A stretch of 64,000 bases of DNA from Blepharisma japonicum (taxonomy: Eukaryota; Ciliophora; Heterotrichea; Heterotrichida; Blepharismidae), in the NCBI GenBank assembly GCA_949751835.1, contig CATKHK010000012.1, positions 372,001-436,000 of the forward strand, written 5' to 3'. Shown here piece by piece: positions 22,399 through 32,510 of the stretch; position 1 is the stretch's first letter; every line of letters begins with the position of its first letter. Position numbers and translations under genes: made by a program. The notes below the pieces were generated by a model, which worked only from the letters and a program-made list of their open reading frames with translations, made no database searches and was not told the DNA's origin.

Positions 22399-22593
22399 TT
22401 AAGAGCAGCAATCAATCTGATTTGCCATAGGAGGCCTGACCTTTCCTTCGTTTTCTCTATCTATTTGTGATGCCCTTCTTTTATAAAGCCGATTTTGTAT
22501 TATTGGCTGAAGTATAGGTGCGTTATTAGTCTTTGCAGAAGAAAGTAAGCAAAGCTGGCTCTCTTGATCGAGATACTTCATGCAGTTCCCCAT
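22399..22593 (-). CDS. Small protein with MGNC N terminus
   Basis: A 64-residue frame ending in TAA. It begins MGNCMKYLDQ, a plausible N-myristoylation site (Gly2) with Cys4 for palmitoylation, and ends IDCCS, so both ends could be lipid-modified. The middle is polar and basic with no known domain. The size and lipid signal suggest a small membrane-associated adaptor, but no homolog is recognised. It lies between the tandem CHAT gene and the small CaaX protein at 22693. Confidence 0.6.
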   Translation of the reverse strand: MGNCMKYLDQESQLCLLSSAKTNNAPILQPIIQNRLYKRRASQIDRENEGKVRPPMANQIDCCS

Positions 22594-22692
22594 TATATTT
22601 TTACTGTTAAATCGAAGAGAATTTATTAAAATATTTCAAAGTCTTATTTATTTCAACTTACAAAAATTGATCTTTGACAAGAAGAATTTAAT

Positions 22693-22980
22693 TTAAAGAA
22701 TTGCACATTTATTTGTGCAAGAACAAACTATATTTTCTTCTTCTTGATCAGAAAAATCAGTTGCAGCAGTGCCTGCTAATTGATTGATATTTTGCTCTAG
22801 CTTTTTGATAGCCTCTTTGAGTTCTTTATTTTCTTTTTCTTTTGTTTTCAAAATTTCTTCTCTTGTACTCAGTCGAGTGTTCATTGTTTGGACATCTCTC
22901 TGCAAGGTTTTTAATTGTTCGAGTATTTGAGTTTCAGCATCATAAACAGAATTGTCATTGTATTCATGAAGAGAAAACAT
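22693..22980 (-). CDS. Small coiled-coil protein with CaaX end
   Basis: 95 residues: an acidic N terminus, one coiled coil (about 14-68, ILEQLKTLQRDVQTMNTRL onward), a short acidic stretch and a Cys-rich C terminus that ends CAIL. CAIL fits the CaaX prenylation motif; Leu in the last position usually means geranylgeranylation, and the upstream cysteines (CSCTNK) could be palmitoylated. The protein is therefore probably a dimeric, membrane-anchored adaptor. It is not a Rab or Ras, since no G motifs are present. Confidence 0.65.
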   Translation of the reverse strand: MFSLHEYNDNSVYDAETQILEQLKTLQRDVQTMNTRLSTREEILKTKEKENKELKEAIKKLEQNINQLAGTAATDFSDQEEENIVCSCTNKCAIL

Positions 22981-23334
22981 ATTTTATTTATTATTTTATT
23001 TAATTTAATAGTGAAACCTTGCTATATTATGTTTTATTTGATGCAGTTTATTCTAATAATATCCTTAATTAAATTCTTTTAAACTTAAATAAAGAAATTT
23101 ATGATTTATTTTATCAGCAGCAATCATTATGTTCTTTTCACATGATTGAATTTATTTTCTTGCGATATATTTAATTATATTAAATACCTATTAAAATATA
23201 CAAAGATTCAAATTAAATTTTAGCTAAAGTTTAAAATTAAAAAGCAAGGATTACATCTACCAAAATGATATTAAATGGTTTAAACCCAAATATTAATAAA
23301 GCTCATGAAGAGTGGCATATATTTTACTGATGTG
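22981..23334. other. Intergenic region
   Basis: 354 very AT-rich bases between two minus-strand genes. No gene or clear structure is seen. Confidence 0.4.
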
Positions 23335-24807
23335 TTATTCTTTTATCTGTTCAGATTTTTGTTTTTTGTGAAGCAATCGTCTATACTGTCTCCAAGCAGG
23401 TGTTTTTCCTTTTATAGCTCCTCCATACAAAGCAGCCTCTCTAATCGCAAACATTAGCAGCCCTGTAAGAGGACAAAAATCAGTAAAATATTGAGGATTA
23501 AGCTTTGAGTCATTACCAATTATCATGTTTTCAATCACATCAATATTATCTTCTGAAAAATCAAATTCATTAACTTTTTCAATAAAAACTCTATCAATTG
23601 ATTTCTTATTGCTATCTTTATTTCTTGCAGCTGTTAAAAATTCTCGACAAAAATTCCAAGCCTCGTTATCATCTTCAGGTACAGCTAGATTTAATAATTG
23701 GAAAAATACTCTAAATGCTCACACAACATCAGAGCATGGGTATTTGTCTAAGTAGAATTTATCGTCATCCATAGTTGTTAGGAGGCTTAATGCGCTTTTT
23801 GCTCCTACTGATAATTCAAATTTCTTTTCAGTTGTCAAGTCTTCCATGCTATGTAATGCTTGTAGCTGAGCTATTTGAGCATCTATTTCTATTGGATATA
23901 ATGAGGAACGTCTTTTGGATGATTCATCTATTGTACAACTTCTACGAGTAAGCTTTGTCTCTTCTGGGTGTTCAATTACCACAGATCTTCTGGGATCAAA
24001 AGGATTTATTGACGGTGGCGAATTATGCCCATTTGTATTAAATATTTCATGATTTTCTTGGATATTTGAATCCTTTTCAATTGTATTTCTATGTGTTCTT
24101 ATAATTTCTGGTTTAAGTTTGACATCAATTTTCTTTTTTTTCTCTTCTTCTGCTTTGGTTTTGGATTCTGCTGGCTTTTTTTTGGATTCTTCTGCATGCT
24201 TCTTGAGTTCTTCAGTTTTTTTTTTGCTTTCTTCGATTTTTTTCTTTTCTTCATCCAATAAAGCTTTTTTATCTGCAATTTGTTTTGCTTTTGCTTCTTC
24301 TTTTAATTTTTTCTCTTTCGCTTCCTCAGCTTTTTTCTTAGCTTCTTCTTCCTTTTTCTTTGCGAGGGCGGCTTTTTTCTTCATTTCTTCCTCTTCTTTT
24401 TTCTTTTTAGCTTCTTCAAATTTCTTTTTTTTCGCCTCCTCTGCTGATTTTTTTGCCTCATCAGCTGCTTTTTTAGCTTCTTCTTTCTTTAATTTTTCCT
24501 CATTTTGTTTTTTGAGTTTACTGTCTGTAGTACTTGGCCTCTCAGGTGTTCCAAATGATTTTCTAGGAACTTGGACCTTAGTTGTCTGAGGCCGATTATC
24601 ACTAATTTTTGAAGAAGTATCTCCATTAAGATCTATTGCTAACTTATGCTTTTCAGACTTATTGCTTCGAACTTTTTCTTCAATAATTTGAATTGCTTGA
24701 ATTATTTGCTCAATTGTGTTCCGTTGAGAGGCTAAACTTGTGCATATCCCTTCAACCCTTGAATTTATTGCATCATTAACTGCTGAGTTTAGATCTCCCC
24801 ATTCCAT
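23335..24807 (-). CDS. Lys/Glu-rich single-helix protein, 490 aa
   Basis: A continuous 490-residue frame with a TGA-encoded Trp near 23719. Residues 1-50 are helical; residues ~95-235 are a run of KKKEEE-type repeats (EEAKKKAEEAK, KKHAEESKKK) typical of stable single alpha-helices. A Ser/Arg linker then leads to a folded C-terminal domain of about 170 residues (KSALSLLTTMDD... WAFRVFFQLLNLAVPEDDNEAWNF... LLMFAIREAALYGG). That last domain is not recognised; it looks all-helical. The protein is perhaps cytoskeletal or RNP-associated. The low-complexity helix makes similarity searches unreliable without masking. Confidence 0.8.
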
Positions 24808-24985
24808 TTTATTATTTATCGGAGCTACAAAACTTTTAGCATATAGATTATTTTAAGGATATCGAACTGTTTGTGTTAAGATAAAATAACAAAATGAACT
24901 CTATAGAGGTTTAATAGAGCAATAATTTACTATTTCTTGGTTCTCATTCATTGCTACTTATGCTTTTATTATGGTGAATTAATAA

Positions 24986-26317
24986 ATGTCTTTCTATCTT
25001 TTACTCTTAGGAGTTGCTCTTGCTGCTCCCTTATCAGACTTAGTGATAGGCCAGCCAGGGTTGCCAACACCTGCAAATTTTGATACCTATTCTGGGTATC
25101 TTGATATTCCAAACAGTGGTGGAAAATCCTTGCATTATGTATTAGTTGAAAGCCAAAATAACCCAGCGACTGATCCTTTGTTACTATGGCTTAATGGAGG
25201 TCCTGGCTGTTCTTCATTAGATGGCTTCATTTATGAGCATGGACCTTATGTATTTCCAGATGAAGGAACTACTCTTTTTAAGAACCAATATTCATGGAAC
25301 ACAAATGCAAGTGTCCTTTACCTTGAAGCTCCTGCAGGCGTCGGCTTTTCAATAATGGGCGATCTCCAAAATAATTTAACAGATGATGAAACAACAGCAC
25401 ATGACAATCTTCAAGCAATTATACAATTTTTCAGAAAATTCCCTGAGTACAGATTCCATGATTTTTTCATCTCAGGAGAAAGCTATGCCGGCATATATGT
25501 TCCAACACTAGCCTACAACATTTTGATGTACAATTCTTATAGTCCTCACAACAGTATCAACCTTAAAGGAATTGCAGTTGGAAATGGATGCACAGACTGG
25601 AATGTTGACTGTAACCCTGCCTTTATCAAATTGGCTTGGAGTCATGCACTATTTGGCTATGATTGGTATGAAAAAATAGTCACTGATTGTGACAATTTTA
25701 ATGAATGGAGTAGTGAAGCTTGCAATAATGACATTAATTACATTTCAAATGTACTACTAGCTAATATCAATGTATATGATATTTATGGGACTTGCATTTA
25801 TCATAACGATACTCAAGCTTATAAAGATAATCAAATCAGATTAAAATATTTGCTTGATCAAAATCCAATGTTAGGAGAAATCCCTCCTTGCTGTGCATGG
25901 ACTGGAGCTTATCAGTATTTCAGAAATTCTACTGTTAAAAAAGCTTTTAATATTCCAAATAATGTCCAAGATTGGGAATTTTGTGTAGATTTGAATTATG
26001 TTTCAGATTATTTGCATGGATCTTACTATGTGTATCCATATCTAATCAGAGCAGGATTGAGGATTATGGTTTATTCTGGGGACGTTGATGGCTCAGTTCC
26101 TTTTATAGGAACTAGAGACTGGATAAACAGCTTAAATCTAGGAGTTAAGCAGAGCTACTCTTCATGGTATGTAGATGAACAAGTAGCTGGATATTACATT
26201 GAATATCAAGGTTTAACTTGGGTAACAGTCAAAGGAGCTGGCCATATGGTTCCACAATGGAAAAGACCTCAAGCTCATTATATGATCAACTCATTTTTAA
26301 CAGGAAATTCTTTATAA
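24986..26317 (+). CDS. Serine carboxypeptidase (family S10)
   Basis: A 443-residue secreted or lysosomal peptidase that removes C-terminal residues at acid pH. Signal peptide: residues 1-14 ([14 protein letters not shown]). Family landmarks: [13 protein letters not shown] (68-80, oxyanion hole), GESYAG with catalytic Ser166, MVYSGDVD with Asp366, and [13 protein letters not shown] with His420. Full triad and normal length, so it should be active. Several Cys pairs and NxS/T sites (N107, N130, N274, N314) fit the secretory route. Ciliates use such enzymes in food vacuoles. It is divergent from the 24807 gene with 178 bases between starts. Confidence 0.96.
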   Translation: MSFYLLLLGVALAAPLSDLVIGQPGLPTPANFDTYSGYLDIPNSGGKSLHYVLVESQNNPATDPLLLWLNGGPGCSSLDGFIYEHGPYVFPDEGTTLFKNQYSWNTNASVLYLEAPAGVGFSIMGDLQNNLTDDETTAHDNLQAIIQFFRKFPEYRFHDFFISGESYAGIYVPTLAYNILMYNSYSPHNSINLKGIAVGNGCTDWNVDCNPAFIKLAWSHALFGYDWYEKIVTDCDNFNEWSSEACNNDINYISNVLLANINVYDIYGTCIYHNDTQAYKDNQIRLKYLLDQNPMLGEIPPCCAWTGAYQYFRNSTVKKAFNIPNNVQDWEFCVDLNYVSDYLHGSYYVYPYLIRAGLRIMVYSGDVDGSVPFIGTRDWINSLNLGVKQSYSSWYVDEQVAGYYIEYQGLTWVTVKGAGHMVPQWKRPQAHYMINSFLTGNSL

Positions 26318-26339
26318 TTCGTAGTAAAATATAAATAAA

Positions 26340-26756
26340 ATGGAAGATTATGTAGTGTTTATGCTAAGATATGGAGGCAGAATTTTGGATGATATCAAAG
26401 ATCAATTTGATAATAACAAGGAAAATCTGGTATTTTTTGATAAAAACGGGAAAAAAAGAGTGAGGATTCAAAAAGATTCAGAAAGCATAGAGATTAATGA
26501 GGATGGAGATATAAGGATAAAAACCGGGATTAAAGCATCTCCGCTGTGGAAAGATGTAATAGTTAAAGAGCATACAGAGAAAAAAAATCACATTAGAAGA
26601 ACACATAATAAAGCTTATAGCAATGTCTTTCAACATAAACCGGATTTTTCAGCTGATATTAGGGTTTCCAAATCTTTAGTAAATTCTCCTGTTTCACACA
26701 GACTTCAGAAAGATATAAAACCCAAAAGGGTAAGATTTGATATCCAGGATCTATAA
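26340..26756 (+). CDS. Hypothetical protein, 138 aa
   Basis: The start ATG 26340 follows AAATAAA only 22 bases after the carboxypeptidase stop. The N-terminal half has alternating hydrophobic and charged residues (LVFFDKNGKKRVRIQKD, IEINEDGDIRIKTG) suggesting a small beta-rich fold. The C-terminal half is basic and disordered, with KPKRVRFDIQDL at the end; RVRF resembles a PP1-docking RVxF motif. No family is recognised. Confidence 0.6.
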   Translation: MEDYVVFMLRYGGRILDDIKDQFDNNKENLVFFDKNGKKRVRIQKDSESIEINEDGDIRIKTGIKASPLWKDVIVKEHTEKKNHIRRTHNKAYSNVFQHKPDFSADIRVSKSLVNSPVSHRLQKDIKPKRVRFDIQDL

Positions 26757-27033
26757 AATACAAAACTAAAGAATCCTTAAATAAAATAATAAATTTACAA
26801 TTTATATATTAAGCACTTTCTTCAAATTAGCAGTAGGCATAAATTATCAGTAAATAAAAATTCAAATATAATTTTTTTAAAATCTTAAAAATATATTCCT
26901 CAATTTAATTTAAAAAATATTTTGGTTGTTTATATAATTTCCTTTATGCTTCTATCTCTCCCCAAGAATTTATTAGAAAATCTTTCGATATTATATATAA
27001 AAATAGTTATTGCCTGATCAATCGAAATATAAA

Positions 27034-28284
27034 ATGGGAGGAAAGCACAGCCGAAAGAAAAGCAGTATCAAAGACGAATATCTAAAAATAATCGAAAACA
27101 AGAAGCGAGAATATTATAAAAAGAATGAAGAAGTAATTAACGCGTGCGATTTCAGAGTAACTTCCAAATAGAACTGGAAAGACTTTATCATCGAAGAAAT
27201 CGAGACAGCCAAGAAGAAATTCCCAGAAGCAGCTTGGCCCGCAAAGCTCCAAAAGCTCTGTAGAAATTGAAATACAATTAAAGACCACAAATGGAGGTCC
27301 AACGTCCTCTGGTACGATTACCTTCAAACTTACAAAGTCCAAACTCCCCAAAGTCAGGCGACGCCTCAAGTGACCCTAAAAATCCCGATGCCTTCTAACT
27401 TTGTGAATACTTTTGAGGCCCAAAGCTTGATTGATTTCTTAAAAAGTCACTTTAAATCCAAAGAAGACCATTTTATTGCAGCCATGATCTCTAAGTTCAA
27501 CATTTATTTCACTCAACAATATTTAGATCCAAATACCAATTCAAGCACTGACCTAAAATTAAATGCAGAAGTTTTAGCAGACCCTGAAAAGGTTACTAAT
27601 CAGCTTGTAGAAGAAGTCAAAGCGTTTATTATGGTCACTCTTCAGTCAATGATACATTACTATGGTGGAGTTGTTGCAAGAATGATGGAAGAAAAACCTG
27701 GAGAAATGTATGACTGAATCTTAGAAGAAGTTTTTTCAGAAAATCTGCACAGTGTCCTGATGGCTGCTTTTAGACTTCTGAACCAACAAGCAGAAGAAAA
27801 ATATCGGCAGCAACTTGAAACGTTTGGAAATTTAAGTTGTGCGGATTTGGGGCTAGAAACACCTTTTCAGCTTGATGTTGAAAGAGGAAAAGGGATTGAT
27901 CAAGGATATCAGAAAGCAATTGATAAATTAAAAGAGATAGAACAATCCTATTCTCCGCTGAATAAGGTAAATGTGATTATTAGCACCACAAGGTTGATAT
28001 GTGAGTGCGTCGACGATTATTGGAGAGATGACCCTGATATAAACCCGAAAGAGCTTGTAATTGACGCTGACCAGATTTTAAGCATCTTTCTTTATATTGT
28101 ACTTAAAGCCAAAATTTATAACTTAAGAGGTCATGTAAAACTGATTTATGAGTTTGGGAGACGAATTGTTCAGCATGGATCAATGGGCTATTATGTTACG
28201 ACACTTGAAGCATGTATAGAACAAATCGAAAGCTTGGGGCCTGATCTTCTTGATAAGATCAAGGAATACTTTTCTAGAAATTAG
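27034..28284 (+). CDS. VPS9-domain protein (putative Rab5-family GEF)
   Basis: Two exons, 27034-27156 and 27172-28284, give 411 residues; TGA codons are Trp. It starts MGGKHSRKKS, a possible N-myristoylation site with a basic patch. The C-terminal half (about 220-405) has the VPS9 pattern: a helical bundle with MAAFRLLNQ, then LNKVNVIISTTRLICE, DADQILSIFLYIVLKA (the GADDFLPVLIYVV-like block with the conserved Asp) and a closing segment with YYVTTLEACIEQI. VPS9 domains exchange GDP on Rab5-class GTPases in early endocytosis. No SH2, RA or zinc-finger module is seen. The 15-nt intron carries an in-frame TAG, so unspliced frames look truncated. Confidence 0.8.
27157..27171 (+). other. 15-nt intron in the VPS9 gene
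   Basis: GTAACTTCCAAATAG, phase 0, with an in-frame TAG at its end. Removal joins ACDFR to NWKDF and keeps the frame. Confidence 0.85.
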
Positions 28285-28455
28285 ATAACTCATTATTAAG
28301 CTTGAATGATAATGCTTTATATAATTATATTCATATAAATCACAAGTGTTTAATTTGAAATTTATAAATAGACTTCAGGAAGATATTGGAAAATTAAAAA
28401 TTCAGTTAAAATTCTTAGAAAGCATGTAAATACATCTTAATGCAAAATGGATCGG

Positions 28456-28487
28456 TAGGATACGATTTGTCTGAGTATCCTATTTTT
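28456..28487. terminator. Hairpin followed by T-run
   Basis: Perfect 8-bp stem TAGGATAC (28456-28463)/GTATCCTA (28475-28482) with an 11-base loop, followed by a T-run. It lies 23 bases before the Myb ATG at 28510. It has the shape of an intrinsic or Pol III-type terminator, but the function is inference; it could equally be a 5' UTR element. Confidence 0.35.
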
Positions 28488-28509
28488 TCAATATAATAAT
28501 TTAATAACT

Positions 28510-28842
28510 ATGAAGTCAATTGAAAGTCCTAAAATCAGCTTCAATAAGGGCAGATGGTCAAGAGAAGAGCATGAATTGTTCTTGAAAGGCTTAGGAGAGT
28601 TTGGTGAAAATTGGCAAAAGGTGTCTGCTATAATTAAAACAAGAGGGAAAATGCAGGTCCGAAGCCATGCACAGAAATATTTTATGAGGATTAAGGTCCA
28701 GAAAGTCTGCGAACTTAAAAGTGAAGCATTTCCTTTGCTTATCAGCAGGAAGTATGAAAAAGATTTTGAGTTTGGTCTCTTTAATTATGAAGAGAATGAA
28801 TATGGACTTGAAGCACTTGATGACTCTGTAATAATTTATTAA
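28510..28842 (+). CDS. SHAQKYF-class single-repeat Myb protein
   Basis: 110 residues. Residues ~13-62 form one Myb/SANT repeat: GRWSREEHELFLKGLGEFGENWQKVSAIIKTR followed by the hallmark VRSHAQKYF of the plant/protist CCA1/MYBST1-type single-repeat Mybs. It should bind DNA as a transcription factor. The tail is short and acidic with no activation motif that can be named. It converges with the R2R3 Myb at 29163-29846, so two Myb genes sit tail to tail. Confidence 0.9.
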   Translation: MKSIESPKISFNKGRWSREEHELFLKGLGEFGENWQKVSAIIKTRGKMQVRSHAQKYFMRIKVQKVCELKSEAFPLLISRKYEKDFEFGLFNYEENEYGLEALDDSVIIY

Positions 28843-29162
28843 ACTTAATTTAAAATCACAAAGATTGATAAACTATAATTTTTCACTAATTGGTTGAAGA
28901 TTTAATTAATACAACTTTTTTAAAGTAAGACTGAGAAAATTAAAAGATATGATACTCGAACATATATATTGTAAATATTTAAGACTTATTGGTTTTGTAT
29001 AGTAGTATTACTTCATGATATTTCTCCTTATATAATAATTTTTTTGAAAGTTACTTTAAATAGCTATTTTAAAATAAGAGAAAAAATTAAATAAGACTAG
29101 TTGTAATTTCAAAAATGATTAAATTATGTGAAATATATATCAAAGTATTGTGGCATGGACCT
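28843..29162. other. Intergenic region between convergent Myb genes
   Basis: 320 AT-rich bases. Nothing is supported in it. Confidence 0.4.
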
Positions 29163-29846
29163 TTAGAAGTCAACCAAAAAATTAGAAGGCGAATCAATGT
29201 CATTGAATTCATTACTATCATAGGAGGAAAATGAATTCCTCCTTCCTTCTTCTCCATTGGTAAAATTATTTTCTTCACTATAAAACCCATTCCCTTCTCC
29301 AGTCTCTCCTCCGCTTTCAATTCTAATAGTTCCCAATAATTCACTTGCCTCAAGCCCTGCTTTTTCTCCTTTACGTATTATACTTTTCCATCTATTTTTT
29401 ACACTGTTTTCAGTTCTTCCCTGAAGCTCTTTAGCAATTTGGCTTCATTTACTGCCAATTTCTTGGTGTCTTTTTAGAATGTACATATCTTCATCTGCGG
29501 TTCAGCCTCCTTTTTTGAGTGAAGGATTCAAATGATTGCCTCATCTTTCTCTGCATTGCTTCCCGTGCCTTATTTTCCTTCCATTATAAATGATATCATT
29601 AAGTTCTTTAGAAATTGCAGTTCATTTTTTGGTTCCTCTTGCGTGAACAAGCTCCATTAGCACTTCATCTTCCCTTTCAGATCATGATTGCCTTTGCGAA
29701 TTTGCTCCATCGCTTAGATCTGGTCTACAAACGGGGATGAATTTTTTTGAGATATCATCGATCTTGCATGGAACCATTCAAATATCATCATCCACTTCAT
29801 ATGCTGTGCTATTATTGCTCATTTTTCTTTTTCCTTTAGGCTCCAT
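29163..29846 (-). CDS. R2R3 Myb transcription factor
   Basis: A 227-residue frame from ATG 29846 to TAA 29165-29163. It is visible only when TGA is Trp and is cut into pieces under the standard code. The first repeat is about residues 54-108 (WSEREDEVLMELV, KKWTAISKEL, KQCRERWGNHL) and the second about 113-160 (GGWTADEDMYIL, SKWSQIAKEL, VKNRWKS). The six regularly spaced core Trp are all present, five of them as TGA. The recognition helices (GKQCRERW, TENSVKNRW) match the c-Myb type that binds AACNG. The C terminus is Ser/Gly/Asn/Asp-rich and could be an activation region. Confidence 0.92.
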
Positions 29847-30608
29847 TTCATTTATTGTTAATATATAAAAGTATTTTTTTAGTATTAAATCACAATGAAA
29901 TTTTAATTTGTTTAATTGAACTTAGATTTTTTTGGAGAGATTTATATATTTGAAATGCATATAAGCTGATTTTATCTCAAAAAAATCATCTGCTTAAGTA
30001 GATATATTAAATTGCTTAAGCAAGCATAATTTTTTTATTCTCTTGCTTGAATAAATGCTTATTGCAAAAAATATTCATATAATAACAGACTTTAGTAGAC
30101 CTAGAATAGTCAGCCATGCTTTTAATTCATAAGCTGGTATTTTAGCATATTTTTTTAATGTTTCTGTAATTTCTCATGCATAACGCAAAGTAATTTAATT
30201 AATTAATTCACATTGCTAATGCATATTGTGGGGAGATAATTTATATAGCAAGCGCACTCAACATAATTTAAATTTTAATCTTAATTGTAAAAAAATAATT
30301 TCTAAAAACATTAATTAGCATTAAGCTCCTGCATATCAATGCAATGCATCTTATCAATTTCCTGCATTATAAATATTTATATTTCCGCTTCTCTAAATTA
30401 TTTTCCGTTTATCAAATTAAGATGAATGAAATGGCCGAATTCTAAGCTAAGCGTTATTCAACTATTAAAAGACGATAACAAGCAATAGCAGAAATACTGC
30501 CAAAGAAAAAGTCTTATTTTTTGTTTCTAAAGATCTTCATTTTTATTAATTCTAGATGAGGCTAATTCTTTGTAAAAAACCATTTAAATTCAGGTTAATT
30601 ACTTATAA
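29847..30608. other. Intergenic region, divergent promoters
   Basis: 762 AT-rich bases between the divergent R2R3 Myb and FCP1-like phosphatase genes. It holds several short A/T palindromes (TGCTTAAGCA, TTAATTAATTAA) and two copies of TGCTTAAG, but no supported gene or RNA. It is one of the longest gaps in the window, so a larger regulatory region for the Myb gene is possible. Confidence 0.4.
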
Positions 30609-31541
30609 ATGGATAAAACCATAAAGAAAAAACAACAACGCTTTGAAGATGATGCAGAAGACAGTTACTCAGAAGTCCAGCTTGAAGAAATAATCACCCA
30701 AGTGAAGCCCGGTGACAAGCCTCCTCGAAGATCCTTCAATTTATATTCCGTTGCGCGACTTATAAATTCATTTTGTTCCTGTTTGAAAGTCAGAAACAGA
30801 GAGCCATCAAAAGTAACTGAAGAAACAATACTTCTTCCTCCTAAAGATTTTGGATTAAAAGCAACAAAAACGCTTGTATTAGACTTAGATGAAACTTTAG
30901 TGCATAGTTCACTTAAGCCGGTTGATGGCCCGGATATGGTTATCAATCTTACAATAGAAGGAATTTCCCATTTGATTTATGTCAAAATAAGGCCAGGAGT
31001 CCCAGAATTTTTAGCCAAAGTTTCTGAACTCTATGAGGTCGTGCTCTTCACTGCAAGTCTGGCTACATATGCCAATCCAGTTATCGATCAATTAGACCCA
31101 AACGGTTATATAAATGCAAGACTGTTTAGAGACAGCTGCGTTGTGTATAATGGAAGTTACGTTAAAAACCTAGACCAGCTTGGCAGAAATATAAAAGATG
31201 TAATTATAGTCGATAATTCACCGATCGCGTATTCCATGCACCCAAATAACGCTATTCCTATAACTTCATGATTCGATGATCCATGTGACACAGAATTATC
31301 AAAGATCATCCCTGTTTTGGAAAGCTTATCAAAAGTCGAAAACATTCCTATGGTAATTCAAGACCTAAATCAGCGTAAAATCAAATTGAGCCCGAAAAAC
31401 ATTTCGAATTTGACCTTAAATGTCCAGCAGCAAGTTGAACTCTCTGGACCTAAAACACATAGAGAAGAAGACAGAAGCTTTTTCAATTCTCCATTACACC
31501 GATCGACTAATGAAAAAATATTTAGATTTGAAACTAATTAA
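30609..31541 (+). CDS. FCP1/SCP-family phosphatase (HAD fold)
   Basis: 310 residues, with TGA at 31269-31271 as Trp. The catalytic signature DLDETLVHSS (Asp92 nucleophile, Asp94 acid/base) is followed by the FCP1/NIF domain to about residue 255: VKIRPGVPEFL, YEVVLFTAS, YANPVIDQLDP, LFRDSC, KNLDQLGR and the closing NAIPITSWFDDPCDTEL, which matches CTDSP phosphatases closely (NNAIPIxSWFDD). It should dephosphorylate phosphoserine, classically in the RNA polymerase II C-terminal domain. The N-terminal part has FCSCLK, a possible palmitoylation site as in CTDSP1. No BRCT domain, so it is SCP-like rather than FCP1 proper. Confidence 0.93.
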
Positions 31542-31651
31542 GAAACTTATTTTAAATAATATATGCATACTAAAAAATTTTTAATTTCTATTTATATTGA
31601 TTGAAATGAATACATGCCATAATGATGCTCATTTTCCACCTCCCATAAAAT

Positions 31652-32416
31652 ATGAAAACAATAAGTCAGCTCAAAGCAGAAAGTAAGCCAGAGACATTGC
31701 TGAGAAAAAGAGAAAGAGCTGATGACGAAAGGATCAGAGACCAAATAACTAAAGAAAGAGAAGAACAAATGAGAAGAAAAAAGGAGAGGGTTCCCAAAAT
31801 TAAATCCATTGGCTCATTTATCGCTTCCCAAAGAACAAAAAACAAATCGGAAAAAGCCTTACTGGTAAGAATGAAAAGAAAGTACACAGATATCCCATCT
31901 GATGGTCAGTTAATTTTTGCCATAAGGATCCACATGTAATGTTTATTTAGCTCTGTGAACGCTGCAAACCCAATAAAGAAGGCACTAAACACCTTAAGAC
32001 TCACACAAAGATATACAGGTGTATTTCTGATTTGTGATGAAGCTACTCATATGCTCTTAAAAACAGCTGAGCCATTCATTACATTTGGGTATCCAAATCC
32101 TGCCATGATTGACAAGCTTATAAGAAAAAGAGCTAAAGTCATGAAGGATAATTTGGAAATTCCTTTAAAAGATAACACAATGGTCGAAGACGCGCTTGGA
32201 GAAGCTGGAGTTCTTTGCGTGGATGACATTATTCACGAAATCAGCCATCCTGCAGAAAACTTTAGCAAAGTCACCAATTTCTTATGGTAAAACCTATTTA
32301 GCCCTTTCAAGCTTAATGTTCCACCCAAAGAGTTTTTTAAAACTCCATACAACAAAGGAGGAGATTATGGGTTCAGAGCTGAACAAATCAATGATGTGAT
32401 TGAAAAAATGACCTAA
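31652..32416 (+). CDS. RPL7: Ribosomal protein uL30 (L7e)
   Basis: Three exons (31652-31935, 31951-32286, 32302-32416) give 244 residues, the normal size. Large-subunit protein of the eukaryotic L7 family: KPETLLRKRERAD at the N terminus, FAIRIHI, ALNTLRLTQRYTGVFL, AEPFITFGYPN, GEAGVLCVDDIIHEI, NFL-PFKL and the C-terminal GGDYGFRAEQINDVIEKM. Both 15-nt introns contain an immediate in-frame TAA when retained. One oddity: splicing at the GT-AG sites turns the usual NFLWPFKL into NFLCPFKL (TG|C), so either this lineage has Cys there or the exon junction deserves checking. Confidence 0.93.
31936..31950 (+). other. 15-nt intron 1 in RPL7
   Basis: GTAATGTTTATTTAG, phase 2; retention gives ATG-TAA, an immediate stop. 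Removal yields RIHISVNAANP. Confidence 0.9.
32287..32301 (+). other. 15-nt intron 2 in RPL7
   Basis: GTAAAACCTATTTAG, phase 2; retention gives TGG-TAA. Removal keeps the frame into PFKLNVPP. Confidence 0.88.
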
Positions 32417-32510
32417 TTGAGCTATCAATAATCTTTTTATTTTATTTTATGCGTTATTATGGATAATCTTTTTACATTTTAATTGTTAATTTTTAACATA
32501 TTTCTAATTT

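Noticed and set aside
24119-24589. Long Phe/Ser-rich plus-strand frame
   Set aside because: It is the antisense of the Lys/Glu-rich helix of the 23335-24807 gene; AAG/GAA repeats always give open Phe/Ser/Leu frames on the other strand.
29087-29353. 88-codon minus-strand frame
   Set aside because: Out of frame with, and overlapping, the R2R3 Myb coding sequence, which is far better supported.
30170-30260. Runs such as TTAATTAATTAATT as regulatory palindromes
   Set aside because: Expected by chance at this AT content and present in most spacers.
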